The position numbers were made by a program, and so were the translations under genes. Below are positions 9,616 through 18,565 of a DNA stretch of 64,000 bases, piece by piece (position 1 is the first letter of the stretch; every line of letters starts with the position of its first letter). Source of the DNA: Pseudoalteromonas byunsanensis (lineage in GTDB: Bacteria > Pseudomonadota > Gammaproteobacteria > Enterobacterales > Alteromonadaceae); assembly GCF_001854475.1 (NCBI RefSeq), contig NZ_MNAN01000028.1, positions 272,088 to 336,087 on the forward strand, read 5' to 3'. The notes below the pieces were generated by a model. The model was given only the letters and a program-made list of their open reading frames with translations. It did not search any database and was not told where the DNA came from.

Positions 9616-10884
9616 ATGGCACCAACATTGAAACCTTTACTATTAGCAAGTACCGTCGCGGCACTGTTAAGCGGGTGTGGTGAAAGTACCTCAAGTTCAG
9701 CGGGACCAAACTACGGTGACAATAAAGATGACGTGGTGACTAACTTTGACCAAAAAGCACTTTTGGTTAACTTGACCGATAACGTTATTACTCCAACATT
9801 TGAAGCATTTGCAGACAAAGCACAATCGTTACCAAGTCAGGTTAAGTCCTATTGTGACTTAGAAGCTGATTATGATCCTAGTATGCAAGACGAAGCCCAA
9901 AAGCAGGCGCTAGATGTAGCTAAGCAAGTTGCCCAAAATGCTTGGCGCGAAACTATGATCAGCTGGCAACATGCTGAACTTATGATTGTTGGGCCATTGC
10001 TTGAGAATGACAAGGCGCTGCGTAACGACATTTATTCTTGGCCAAATGCTAGTACTTGTAGTGTTGACCAAGATGTCGTGTTTTTTGAGCAAGGTAGTGT
10101 AAACGATGTTGCTTACAATATTCGCAATCGCTCTGATAAACGAAAAGGGCTTGATGCTCTTGAATATTTACTGTTTAACAATAATCAGGATTATAGCTGT
10201 AGTGCGGTAGCTGCCGGTGATATTCTGGCAAACTGGAATACACGAGCGGAACAGTCGCGTAAGGTGGCACGTTGTAAATTTGCAGAGGAAGTGGCCAGCG
10301 ATCTTAGCCATTCTGCGCAAACCTTGTTGAATCAGTGGAACGGTGAACAAGGCTATAGTCAGGTATTGAAAAATGCAGGTGAGCCGGGCAACAAGTTTGC
10401 AACGCAAACCAAAGCTATCAACGAAATCTCCGATGCATTATTTTATATGACCGAAGAACTTAAAGATTACAAGCTAGCCACTCCATTAGGATTATTCGCT
10501 AATAGTTGTGGTCTGGAAGCTTGCCCACAAGAAGTTGAATCGGTTTATGCCAAGCACTCGATAGAAAATATCAAAGCGAATATTGATGCGTTTGAGAAAC
10601 TCTTCCTAGGTGGTAGCAGTGAGAGTAATAGCGCCGGATTTGATGACTTCTTAGATGAGCAGCAGGCTTCCGAGACAAAACAAACCATGTTGCAAGGAAT
10701 AGCCAACGCAAAAGCCGCGGCAAACGCGCTTGAAGGTAACTTGCAAAGTGCACTGATTAACAATGAAGCTGGTGTTACCAATACACATACACAAGTTAAA
10801 TCGGTGACCGATCAGCTTAAAAATGATTTCATCAATAAGCTTGCACTAGAACTTCCAAAAACGTCGGCAGGTGACAATGACTAA
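9616..10884 (+). CDS. Imelysin-family (M75-like) lipoprotein
   Basis: The lipoprotein signal ends in LLSGCGES. The helical body has imelysin features: AWRETMISWQHAELMIVGPL, NDIYSWPNASTCSVDQDV and KGLDALEYLLF. The last corresponds to the GxHxxE signature, but Asp replaces His, as in many imelysin-like iron-uptake proteins that are not peptidases. Such proteins are periplasm-facing and iron-regulated; their exact role is unsettled. The ATG at 9616 follows AGAGG. The stop codon overlaps the start of the TonB receptor gene (ATGACTAA), indicating translational coupling. Confidence 0.88.
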   Translation: MAPTLKPLLLASTVAALLSGCGESTSSSAGPNYGDNKDDVVTNFDQKALLVNLTDNVITPTFEAFADKAQSLPSQVKSYCDLEADYDPSMQDEAQKQALDVAKQVAQNAWRETMISWQHAELMIVGPLLENDKALRNDIYSWPNASTCSVDQDVVFFEQGSVNDVAYNIRNRSDKRKGLDALEYLLFNNNQDYSCSAVAAGDILANWNTRAEQSRKVARCKFAEEVASDLSHSAQTLLNQWNGEQGYSQVLKNAGEPGNKFATQTKAINEISDALFYMTEELKDYKLATPLGLFANSCGLEACPQEVESVYAKHSIENIKANIDAFEKLFLGGSSESNSAGFDDFLDEQQASETKQTMLQGIANAKAAANALEGNLQSALINNEAGVTNTHTQVKSVTDQLKNDFINKLALELPKTSAGDND

Positions 10885-13069
10885 AAGACCTTTTATGCAA
10901 AAATCTATGTTGGCTTTGGCTGTCGCAGTTGCAATGCCAAGCGCATTGGCAGCGGATAATGACAGTGAGTTAGAACATATTCAGATCCTGAGTCACTATG
11001 ACAAGCTTCGCACCGAGGCAGGTTCTGCTACTTTGCTTAGTGAAGAAGACTTAGAGAAGTATGAGTACGATGATATTCATCGTATTTTAGCATCAGTGCC
11101 GGGTGTCAATATTCGTGAAGAAGATGGTTATGGCTTGCGTCCTAACATTGGTTTTCGTGGTGTAACGCCTGAACGTAGTAAGAAAATTACCATCTTAGAA
11201 GATGGGGTATTGATTGGCCCATCGCCATACTCAGCGCCAGCAGCGTATTATTTTCCTGTCACCACACGTATGACCGCGGTTGAGGTATTTAAAGGCCCTG
11301 CGGCAATTAAATATGGTCCTCAAACAGTTGCGGGTACGCTGAACTTGATCACCCGTCAAGTGCCTGAGTTTACGGAAGGCGGTATTGATATTGCGGCTGG
11401 TAGTGATGGTTATCAAAAGGCGCATGGTTATTTTGGCTCAGTCGTTAATAACGTTGGGTTCTTGTTAGAAGGAGTAAACCTTCAAGCTGATGGCTTTAAA
11501 GAGTTAGATGGCGGTGGTAATACTGGATTTAATAAAAATGACCTGCTTGCTAAGTTTAACTATAAAATGCGAGTAGGCCAATTTGACCATACATTTGGAT
11601 TGAAGCTTTCTTATTCAGATGAACAATCAGATGAAACTTATTTGGGTCTAACAGACTCAGATTTTGCTAGCACGCCATATCGTCGTTATGCAGCCTCTCA
11701 GGATGCATTGATGGATACCGAGCACCAGCAAGTGATGTTCTCTCATTACTTAGAAGGTGAAGATATTCGCGTCACCACTCGAGTTTATCGTAATGATTAT
11801 GAACGTGCGTGGCGAAAGCTAAATAGTTTAACGAATAAAAAGGTTTCGTTGTCGGGAATTTTAGCTAACCCTGAAGAGTATACGGACGAATACGCTGTTA
11901 TTTCAGGCACGCAAGATTCGGTGCAGGCAGGTCGTAATTCTATCTTTTTAACTATGGGCACCAATGATCGTGAATACTATTCGCAAGGTGTACAAGTTGA
12001 TGCAACATTAAAGTTTAAGTTGTTTGATTTGCAGCACAAACTTTCAGCGGGTGTGCGCTATCATGAAGATGAAATTGAACGTAAACACTTTGAACAAATC
12101 TATGCGATGACATCGGGTAGAGTGGCGGATACGGGCCAAGATAAGGCATTCACGACGTTAGATACGGAATCGACCGATGCATGGTCCGTTTATGTTGAAA
12201 ACCAAATTAGCGTTGATGCACTGACTTTAGGTGTTGGTGTGCGTGGTGAGTTGATGGATATGCGCTACCAGAGCAACAAAGATACGCTAAATTGGCAAGA
12301 CAAGACGACACGTATTTGGTTACCTGGGGTGAGTGGTTTTTACAAGCTTTCAGAAGAATCAGGCTTGTTGTTTGGGGTTCATCAAGGTTTTGTTCCATCT
12401 TCACCTGCGCAACGGACAAATGTTAAGCTTGAAAAGAGCGTTAACTACGAATTTGGTGGCCGCTTTAATGATGGTGTAACCCAGTTTGAACTTGTGAGTT
12501 TTTACAATGATTACAGTAATTTAAAAGAAAGCTGCAGTCAGTCGAATTGTGGTATCGATGCACAAATAGATCAGGAGTTCAATGGCGGTGAAGTTGATGT
12601 ATACGGTGTAGAGGCACAATTCTCACAGCGTTATCCATTAAGTATGAATTTAGAGATCCCCTACGGATTAGTCTATACCTACACCCAAAGTGAGTTTCAG
12701 CACGATTTGGACTCTGAGTTTGCGCAATGGGGAAAGGTTGAAAAAGGCGATGAGTTGCCTTATTTGCCTAACCATCAGGCAACGTTTAATATCGGCATAG
12801 CAGCGCAGGATTGGCAGCTTTCAATGGCAGTTAAGTATGTAAGTTCGATGCCTGAAGCGGCAGGTGAGGAAACTATTCTGTCGGGTAAAAAAGTTCCCTC
12901 TAATATCACGGTTGACTTATCAGCAAGCTATGAATTAGGTGACTACGGTAGAGTGTATGCCAAAGTCGATAACCTACTGGATGAAACAGAGGTGGTGAGT
13001 CGTCGCCCGTATGGTGCGCGACCCGGTAAACCACGTCAGTTCTCACTGGGCTATAAATATCAGTTTTAA
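10877..13069 (+). CDS. TonB-dependent outer-membrane receptor (FecA-like iron group)
   Basis: After a signal peptide ending ALAADN comes the plug domain: EHIQILSHYDKLRTEAGSA, LASVPGVNIREEDGYGLRPN, IGFRGVTPERSKKITILEDG and VEVFKGPAAIKYGPQTVAGT. The beta-barrel ends with the insertion signal RQFSLGYKYQF, with a terminal aromatic residue. The 730-residue length and iron-type neighbours suggest uptake of a ferric chelate; no substrate can be named. The ATG at 10877 overlaps the imelysin stop codon. Energy could come from the TonB system at 47-52 kb or another outside the window. Confidence 0.95.
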   Translation: MTKRPFMQKSMLALAVAVAMPSALAADNDSELEHIQILSHYDKLRTEAGSATLLSEEDLEKYEYDDIHRILASVPGVNIREEDGYGLRPNIGFRGVTPERSKKITILEDGVLIGPSPYSAPAAYYFPVTTRMTAVEVFKGPAAIKYGPQTVAGTLNLITRQVPEFTEGGIDIAAGSDGYQKAHGYFGSVVNNVGFLLEGVNLQADGFKELDGGGNTGFNKNDLLAKFNYKMRVGQFDHTFGLKLSYSDEQSDETYLGLTDSDFASTPYRRYAASQDALMDTEHQQVMFSHYLEGEDIRVTTRVYRNDYERAWRKLNSLTNKKVSLSGILANPEEYTDEYAVISGTQDSVQAGRNSIFLTMGTNDREYYSQGVQVDATLKFKLFDLQHKLSAGVRYHEDEIERKHFEQIYAMTSGRVADTGQDKAFTTLDTESTDAWSVYVENQISVDALTLGVGVRGELMDMRYQSNKDTLNWQDKTTRIWLPGVSGFYKLSEESGLLFGVHQGFVPSSPAQRTNVKLEKSVNYEFGGRFNDGVTQFELVSFYNDYSNLKESCSQSNCGIDAQIDQEFNGGEVDVYGVEAQFSQRYPLSMNLEIPYGLVYTYTQSEFQHDLDSEFAQWGKVEKGDELPYLPNHQATFNIGIAAQDWQLSMAVKYVSSMPEAAGEETILSGKKVPSNITVDLSASYELGDYGRVYAKVDNLLDETEVVSRRPYGARPGKPRQFSLGYKYQF

Positions 13070-13094
13070 TGAGCTGATATAGTCTATGAATTAA

Positions 13095-13118
13095 GGGTCA
13101 CAGAGTGGCCCTTTTTTT
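13095..13118 (+). terminator. Terminator after the TonB-dependent receptor
   Basis: GGGTCAC (13095-13101) pairs with GTGGCCC (13105-13111), with one wobble, and is followed by seven T. The ribosome-binding site of the next gene begins at once, so the hydroxylase is either read through or weakly coupled. Confidence 0.82.
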
Positions 13119-13127
13119 GAGGTAAAT

Positions 13128-14114
13128 ATGTTAGAACAGATGTGGCAGAGTTTTGTGTCTTTGCCAGGCTATTTACTTGATGCTAATAAGCGCATTTATC
13201 TACCTTACTTATTTAGTGCGGTGTTGATGGCTGTGCCAGTGTATTTTGCTGCTCAATTGCACCAGCGTTCAGTACGTGGCTTTTTTCGCTTTCTGTTTCC
13301 TAAAAGAGTATGGCTGTGTAAAAGTGCTCGGCTTGATTACTGCTTGTTGGTCAGCAATGTACTTCTTAAAGCCGCACTTTTCGCGCCAATTGTGCTCACG
13401 ATGGTGCCAGTAGCCATAGCGACAACTGAGGTACTCGAATGGTTGTTTGGACAGCCGTTACACCTTGTTTGGCCTGAATCGGCCGTGATTGTGATATTTA
13501 CCCTGATGCTGTTTATCGTTGATGACTTAACACGCTTCTTATTGCATTTGTTGCTGCATAAGGTGCCGTTTCTTTGGGAGTTTCATAAAGTACATCACTC
13601 CGCTAAGGTATTGACTCCCTTCACGATATATCGATCTCACCCTGTTGAAAGTTACCTCTATGCTTGCAGAATGGCTCTGACGCAGGGGCTTGTAGTGGGA
13701 TTTGGTTACCATTTTTTCGGGACTGAACTGAGTATGTACGATATTTTGGGAGCCAATGCCTTTGTGTTCATATTTAACATTTGCGGTGCCAACTTGCGTC
13801 ATTCCCATATTCGCTTTAGTTGGGGTGATAAATTAGAAGGCTGGTTCATTAGCCCAGCACAGCATCAAATACACCATAGTGACAATCCACAACATTTTGA
13901 TGCCAATTTAGGGTCAGCTCTTGCTGTTTGGGACAGAATGTATGGGTCATTGATAAAAGCATCAAGCGCACCAAATATTAATATCGGTGTCGGTCAATAC
14001 GATGCGGGACATGATTCCTTGACTGCAATTTACTTGAAACCGTTTAAGCAGGCTTGTTTATCGCTATTACCAAGAAAGGCAGTTTCCAAACAGCCCATGG
14101 ATAAATTAGACTAG
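13128..14114 (+). CDS. Fatty acid hydroxylase / sterol desaturase superfamily membrane protein
   Basis: The four to five hydrophobic segments are broken by the histidine clusters of the di-iron family: HLLLH, EFHKVHHSA, RHSHIRF and HQIHHSDNP. These clusters bind two irons and perform O2-dependent hydroxylation or desaturation of membrane lipids. The substrate is unknown; sterols are unlikely in this organism. GAGGTAA precedes the ATG. The gene sits 58 bases behind an iron receptor operon, plausibly because the enzyme needs iron. Its end overlaps the convergent DUF3820 gene by four bases. Confidence 0.9.
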   Translation: MLEQMWQSFVSLPGYLLDANKRIYLPYLFSAVLMAVPVYFAAQLHQRSVRGFFRFLFPKRVWLCKSARLDYCLLVSNVLLKAALFAPIVLTMVPVAIATTEVLEWLFGQPLHLVWPESAVIVIFTLMLFIVDDLTRFLLHLLLHKVPFLWEFHKVHHSAKVLTPFTIYRSHPVESYLYACRMALTQGLVVGFGYHFFGTELSMYDILGANAFVFIFNICGANLRHSHIRFSWGDKLEGWFISPAQHQIHHSDNPQHFDANLGSALAVWDRMYGSLIKASSAPNINIGVGQYDAGHDSLTAIYLKPFKQACLSLLPRKAVSKQPMDKLD

Positions 14115-14338
14115 CGCTCAGACTTGGCTTGCAACAAAGGCATGAGTAACTTCTCTAGACCATTTAGCTTAACCTCGTAGATCATAGCCAATTGTTCTCC
14201 CAGTTTTCCTTGCGGAAAACCTTGCTGTTTGAACCACACAACGTAGGGTTCTGGAAGCAACAAAAGTGGCGTGCCAGCATGTTTGCCAAATGGCATTTTC
14301 GTATTAATGGCGGCGACGAGCGCTTGGTGATCGTACAT
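14111..14338 (-). CDS. DUF3820 family protein
   Basis: A 75-residue protein with the family signature: MPFGKHAGTPLLLLPEPYV followed by VWFKQQGFPQGKLGEQLAM. DUF3820 proteins are small and soluble, have been called quorum-regulated virulence factors, and lack a settled function. I chose the ATG at 14338 because it begins just before the conserved domain; the frame stays open to a TTG at 14380, with no ribosome-binding site visible at either. Confidence 0.8.
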   Translation of the reverse strand: MYDHQALVAAINTKMPFGKHAGTPLLLLPEPYVVWFKQQGFPQGKLGEQLAMIYEVKLNGLEKLLMPLLQAKSER

Positions 14339-14465
14339 GGGAATACAGTTTGTTCGGTAACAGAGTTGCAAGTGTAACAAGTTATCTTTGGCTTGGCATC
14401 TCTATACACCTGAGTTTAGAGTTGTGTGCTGAGCGTGAAGCTATTAGTTGCGAGATTATTTGTGG

Positions 14466-15698
14466 CTAATGAATTTCACAAGCTAGCACTTGCATTTGTT
14501 CGTTACACCAGTTCAGTGCGTCGTTGTAAGCTAAGGGTAATACGTCAGGGTCAATGTTGAGCGCTAGGCATTGTGCTTGCGCTGCTTGCCAATCAGCTTG
14601 TTCATAACTTTGTACGATTAATAACAAGTGTGCCAATGGACCTTCACCACTAACTAACGCCTGTTTGATAGAGTCAACCAGCGGCAGCTTATCCATGATG
14701 TTTTCCATACTGTCATCTCGGATGGCATCTATCAAAGACATCATACCGGTTAGAAATGCAGGGCCCACATACTTAGTACTGTTAGCATTTAACGCTAGTT
14801 GCTCACAAAACCTTGCCCTAGTCAAAGACAGTTTTATTAACTCCGCCGGTTTTTCTGGGGATATTTGCGCAGCAAATGTTAGTGATAGAAACCTTTTTAA
14901 CTCTTGATTGCCTAAAGCAACCAACGCTTGTTTTATACTATTGATTTTGGTTCTTCGTTTGAATATTGCAGAGTTAGTGTAACGCAGTAACTTATACGAT
15001 AGATTAATGTCTCGCTCAAATATCGGAGTTAACTTTTTAATATCAACATACTCGTTGACTGTTTCACTTAGCAATCGAGTGATTGATAATTCACTGGCGC
15101 TGAACATTTTACTGGTGAGCATTTCTGGTTTTGCAAAATAAAACCCTTGAAAAAGAGAAAATCCTAGGCTCTTTAATTGCTCCAGCTGCTGGTGGTTTTC
15201 AACCTTTTCTGCAATTAACTTTATATGGTTGTGTGGTTCAATTTCTTTCATTATGAGATGTATTTCAGGTAATGGCGTACAGCTAACATCTATTTTTAAA
15301 TATTTTATATATGGATAAAAATGTCGCCAAGCTGACTGATGGCGATAATGATCTAAAGCAACACCATAGCCTTTGCTATGTAATGTTTTAACCGCGTTAA
15401 GGAGCTTTTTGCCAGGTTCTATGGATTCAATAATTTCAACTATCATATGCTTAGGTGGTAGCATAAATGGATAACCAAGTAGCAAGGTATTTAAGGTGAA
15501 ATTTATAAATGCAGGTTTATGATTGCTAAGCTCGGCAAGTTCGAAATAAAATTGGCTACCCTCTAGCAGTTGGGAAGTTGCCCTATCTGCATTGATACAT
15601 GGAAAGACATTATTGGGCCCATTGCGAAATAATATCTCATAGCCTATTGGTTCGTTGTTACTGTCGAAAATAGGTTGCCGTGCTGCGTAAAAGTTCAT
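14466..15698 (-). CDS. EAL-HDOD (YuxH-type) signalling protein, probably degenerate EAL
   Basis: The N-terminal half resembles an EAL phosphodiesterase domain: FYAARQPIFDSNNEPIGYEI, LKIDVS and LIAEKVENHQQ. The EAL signature reads YEILFR, and the DDFG metal-binding loop is replaced by LDHYRHQSAW, so catalysis of c-di-GMP hydrolysis is doubtful. The C-terminal half (about 200-400) is an HDOD domain (LTPIFERDINLSYKLLRYTN). YuxH-type proteins are thought to bind c-di-GMP or partner proteins. I chose the ATG at 15698; two GTG codons lie just upstream at 15702-15707. The gene is divergent from putP. Confidence 0.88.
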   Translation of the reverse strand: MNFYAARQPIFDSNNEPIGYEILFRNGPNNVFPCINADRATSQLLEGSQFYFELAELSNHKPAFINFTLNTLLLGYPFMLPPKHMIVEIIESIEPGKKLLNAVKTLHSKGYGVALDHYRHQSAWRHFYPYIKYLKIDVSCTPLPEIHLIMKEIEPHNHIKLIAEKVENHQQLEQLKSLGFSLFQGFYFAKPEMLTSKMFSASELSITRLLSETVNEYVDIKKLTPIFERDINLSYKLLRYTNSAIFKRRTKINSIKQALVALGNQELKRFLSLTFAAQISPEKPAELIKLSLTRARFCEQLALNANSTKYVGPAFLTGMMSLIDAIRDDSMENIMDKLPLVDSIKQALVSGEGPLAHLLLIVQSYEQADWQAAQAQCLALNIDPDVLPLAYNDALNWCNEQMQVLACEIH

Positions 15699-15736
15699 AA
15701 ACACCACAAAATAGAACCCTTCTGTTTATAATAATA

Positions 15737-15767
15737 GTCAAAATCAAGCCTAATTCATTATTTTGAC
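15737..15767. promoter_or_regulatory. Inverted repeat in the EAL-HDOD/putP divergent gap
   Basis: GTCAAAAT (15737-15744) is perfectly repeated in inverse as ATTTTGAC (15760-15767), centre-to-centre 23 bases, about two helical turns. It could be an operator; no regulator is identified. Confidence 0.35.
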
Positions 15768-15977
15768 GTTTTGCGTATCATCCATTTTTACTTAATCAAA
15801 GCTGTATGGTTACTGAACATATGTTGACCGGTAAACGTGAGCGACTATGCTGGGGTGTGCAGAATATTCATGATATAGTCAGACGACACTAATAATGCCC
15901 TCTATTTAATGCCAATAAGAAAGGCGCAAGCTGGATAATTGTCATTGGGTAGAGTGCTGATAACTGAGGAGGTAACT

Positions 15978-17456
15978 TTGGAATTAGGCACGATAATTTC
16001 GCTTGTATTGTACTTTATAGTTATGCTGGGCATTGGTTTGTACGCCTATCGTAAATCAACCAGTGATGTCTCTGGTTACATGCTTGGAGGTCGTAATTTG
16101 CCGCCAAGTGTAGCGGCTCTGTCAGCAGGTGCGTCTGACATGAGTGGTTGGATCCTTATGGGGTTACCCGGAGCTATGTTCGTAACAGGTTTTAGCAGTA
16201 CCTGGATCGCAATTGGTTTGGTGATTGGTGCATGGTTAAACTATTTTTTGGTAGCACCAAGGTTGCGTGTTTATACCGAACTTGCGAATGACTCAATTAC
16301 TATTCCAGATTACTTTGCTAATCGCTTTGAAGACAAAGGTAATGCACTGCGTATTGTTTCTGCGTTAGTGATCATTGTATTCTTTACGTTGTACACGTCG
16401 TCAGGTGTGGTAGCGGGTGGCAAGTTATTTGAAAGCTCATTTGGTATGAGTTATGAATCTGGATTGTACATTACCACTGGAGTGGTTGTTCTTTACACCT
16501 TGTTTGGTGGTTTCCTTGCCGTAAGTCTGACTGACTTTGTACAAGGTTGTATCATGTTTATCGCCCTCATTTTGGTGCCAGTAGTAACCTATTCCTTACT
16601 CGATGCGCCGTTATCGTCAACGCTAGACGCGGTGAATCCGCAAATGCTAACCTGGGTTGGTGCTGGGGGGGCAATTGGTATTGTCTCCGCGATGTCTTGG
16701 GGTCTAGGCTATTTTGGACAGCCGCACATTATTGTACGCTTTATGTCCGTAAGAAGTGTCAAGGACATGCCAACGGCACGTCGTATAGGTATGTCGTGGA
16801 TGATTATCGCTGCATTAGGTGCGGTAGGCACGGGTATATTTGGCGCTGCTTATTCTCATGAAAAGGGTATTGTAGTTGATGACCCAGAAACTATTTTCTT
16901 GATTCTTTCTCAATTACTGTTTCACCCACTAATTGCTGGGTTCCTATTAGCTGCTATCTTAGCTGCTATCATGAGTACCATTTCATCTCAGTTGCTAGTG
17001 AGCTCTAGCTCATTAACAGAAGACTTTTATAAGATTTTTGTCCATCGTGAAGCAACGGATAAAGAGTTGGTATTGGTGGGGCGTCTGAGCGTCGTGGCAG
17101 TTGCGTTGTGTGCTATTTATCTTGCTTATGACAGAGATAGCTCCATCTTAAGCTTAGTAAGTAACGCATGGGCTGGTTTTGGTGCAGCGTTTGGTCCATT
17201 GGTATTGTTAAGCTTATGTTGGCAACGAATGAATTTTGCAGGTGCTTTGGCGGGTATGGTATCAGGGGCTGCAACCGTACTTGTTTGGATTTATGCGCCT
17301 ATTACGATAAATGGAGAAACGTTGAGTTCAATCATTTATGAAATCATCCCGGGTTTTGTGGTATCAATGGTGACGATTGTTGTAGTAAGCCTACTTACAT
17401 CAGCACCGAGCGAACCTATTCAAAACTTGTTTAAGAAAGTACAAAGTGAGCTATAA
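15978..17456 (+). CDS. putP: Sodium/proline symporter
   Basis: A sodium:solute symporter family protein with about 13 transmembrane segments. SGYMLGGRNLPPSVAALSAG, ASDMSGWILMGLPGA and MSTISSQLLVSSSSLTEDFY are characteristic of PutP, which imports proline with Na+ (some homologues take other substrates). The best start is the TTG at 15978: a strong GAGGAGGT lies five bases before it and the protein then begins MELGTIISLVLYF like E. coli PutP. The frame extends to 15939 without another ribosome-binding site. No proline-catabolism gene is adjacent. Confidence 0.92.
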   Translation: MELGTIISLVLYFIVMLGIGLYAYRKSTSDVSGYMLGGRNLPPSVAALSAGASDMSGWILMGLPGAMFVTGFSSTWIAIGLVIGAWLNYFLVAPRLRVYTELANDSITIPDYFANRFEDKGNALRIVSALVIIVFFTLYTSSGVVAGGKLFESSFGMSYESGLYITTGVVVLYTLFGGFLAVSLTDFVQGCIMFIALILVPVVTYSLLDAPLSSTLDAVNPQMLTWVGAGGAIGIVSAMSWGLGYFGQPHIIVRFMSVRSVKDMPTARRIGMSWMIIAALGAVGTGIFGAAYSHEKGIVVDDPETIFLILSQLLFHPLIAGFLLAAILAAIMSTISSQLLVSSSSLTEDFYKIFVHREATDKELVLVGRLSVVAVALCAIYLAYDRDSSILSLVSNAWAGFGAAFGPLVLLSLCWQRMNFAGALAGMVSGAATVLVWIYAPITINGETLSSIIYEIIPGFVVSMVTIVVVSLLTSAPSEPIQNLFKKVQSEL

Positions 17457-17489
17457 GTCTCATTTAGCTGATTAAAAAATCGCTGTTCT

Positions 17490-17535
17490 GAAGTGACCCC
17501 ATAAAGTTGGACATTCCAATTACTGGGGTCACTTC
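17490..17535. repeat. Perfect inverted repeat resembling paired IS3-family ends; may act as terminator
   Basis: GAAGTGACCCC (17490-17500) and GGGGTCACTTC (17525-17535) are perfect inverses separated by 24 bases. The outer sequence TGAAGTGACCCCATAAAGTT followed by GGACA looks like the terminal repeat of IS150-group IS3 elements, and the other end read inward is similar (TGAAGTGACCCCAGTAATTG followed by GAATG). No transposase lies between. The placement 33 bases after putP and 13 bases before the convergent binding-protein gene would also suit a bidirectional terminator. Confidence 0.6.
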
Positions 17536-17548
17536 ATTAGACGCTTTT

Positions 17549-18511
17549 TTAAAAACACTCCAGATTACCCATTTCAATAATACGCTCGGTTTCACCGCTG
17601 TTACTAAACTGGTACAGACTTTTGTTAATATCATCTAATACTTGCCGCCATTGCGGTTTGCTTTTGCTCAAAGCAAAGTAAAGATAGTTATACTTTAATA
17701 ATTTAGACTCGTTCTCTATGTTGCTTAGCAAATTAACTTTCTCTGACTTACTCAATTGTGAGTAATTGACGGTAAATCGCAACACTTTGGGATCGCCAAT
17801 GATTAGGTCAACACGTTTACCAACAAGTAATTTAACCAGTTGTAAATCATCGACCGCTTCGATGATAACGAATTCACCATTGTCCATCATGGCATCGAAT
17901 TCAGGTGTATTTTGATAGCCTCGGACAACACCAATCTTTTGCCCTTTTAAGGAAAGCAAATTACCATCAAACCTATCTTTATCGCCTTTACGTTTGAGAA
18001 AGCCAATTTCGCCGCCAGGAAATGAGTTAGACAGCGCTAACATTTCTCTGCGTGTTTTACCGGACACGTAATCTGATGGGGCGGAGTCTTCAATATAATA
18101 CTCAGGCATTAAGATGTCGGCTTTACCTGTTTCAGCAGCTCTAACCGCGCGTGCCCAAGGTAAAAACTCGACATGAACTTTGTAACCTTGCTCGGCGAGT
18201 ACGGCCACTGCAAATTGGAATACCCAACCCTTGTTACATAGTGCTTGGCCGATATACGGTGGCCAGTCTAAGGTAACAACTCTTAGTAACTCCTTTTCAC
18301 CTTTAGGGTTGTAGAGATAACCGTTCTCATATTCAACCCCTTGAACAAGGTGATAGCTTGCGTCCTTAAAGTAACCCACATTTGTGACACTTTGGGCAAA
18401 TACTAGCGGTGTGAGCAGCACCATAATTAACACTAGAGTAATACGCATGGCATTTACGACTGAATGAACGAGTATATTTTTAAGTTTAGAAAATGAAGGA
18501 GAATTTTCCAT
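17549..18511 (-). CDS. Periplasmic solute-binding (SBP_bac_3-like) protein
   Basis: The body has features of family 3 extracellular binding proteins: LLRVVTLDWPPYIGQAL near the start, VHVEFLPWARAVRAAETGKA, DILMPEYYIEDSAPSDYVSG and KGQKIGVVRGYQNTPEF. A signal peptide is present, but with the ATG at 18511 it is preceded by 21 extra residues; the ATG at 18448 (MRITLVLIMVLLTPLVFAQS) gives a standard signal. Neither has a strong ribosome-binding site. No permease or ATPase is adjacent, so it may be an orphan sensor-type binding protein, which is common in Alteromonadales. The ligand is unknown. Confidence 0.82.
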   Translation of the reverse strand: MENSPSFSKLKNILVHSVVNAMRITLVLIMVLLTPLVFAQSVTNVGYFKDASYHLVQGVEYENGYLYNPKGEKELLRVVTLDWPPYIGQALCNKGWVFQFAVAVLAEQGYKVHVEFLPWARAVRAAETGKADILMPEYYIEDSAPSDYVSGKTRREMLALSNSFPGGEIGFLKRKGDKDRFDGNLLSLKGQKIGVVRGYQNTPEFDAMMDNGEFVIIEAVDDLQLVKLLVGKRVDLIIGDPKVLRFTVNYSQLSKSEKVNLLSNIENESKLLKYNYLYFALSKSKPQWRQVLDDINKSLYQFSNSGETERIIEMGNLECF

Positions 18512-18525
18512 GATATTTCAGACAC

Positions 18526-18551
18526 AAAAAAACCGGCCTTAGCCGGTTTTT
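18526..18551 (-). terminator. Intrinsic terminator of cysK
   Basis: AAAACCGGC (18529-18537) pairs with GCCGGTTTT (18542-18550) around a CTTA loop; in the minus direction it ends with seven T. It lies just beyond the cysK stop codon. Confidence 0.9.
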
Positions 18552-18565
18552 AGAAATACTTGTAA

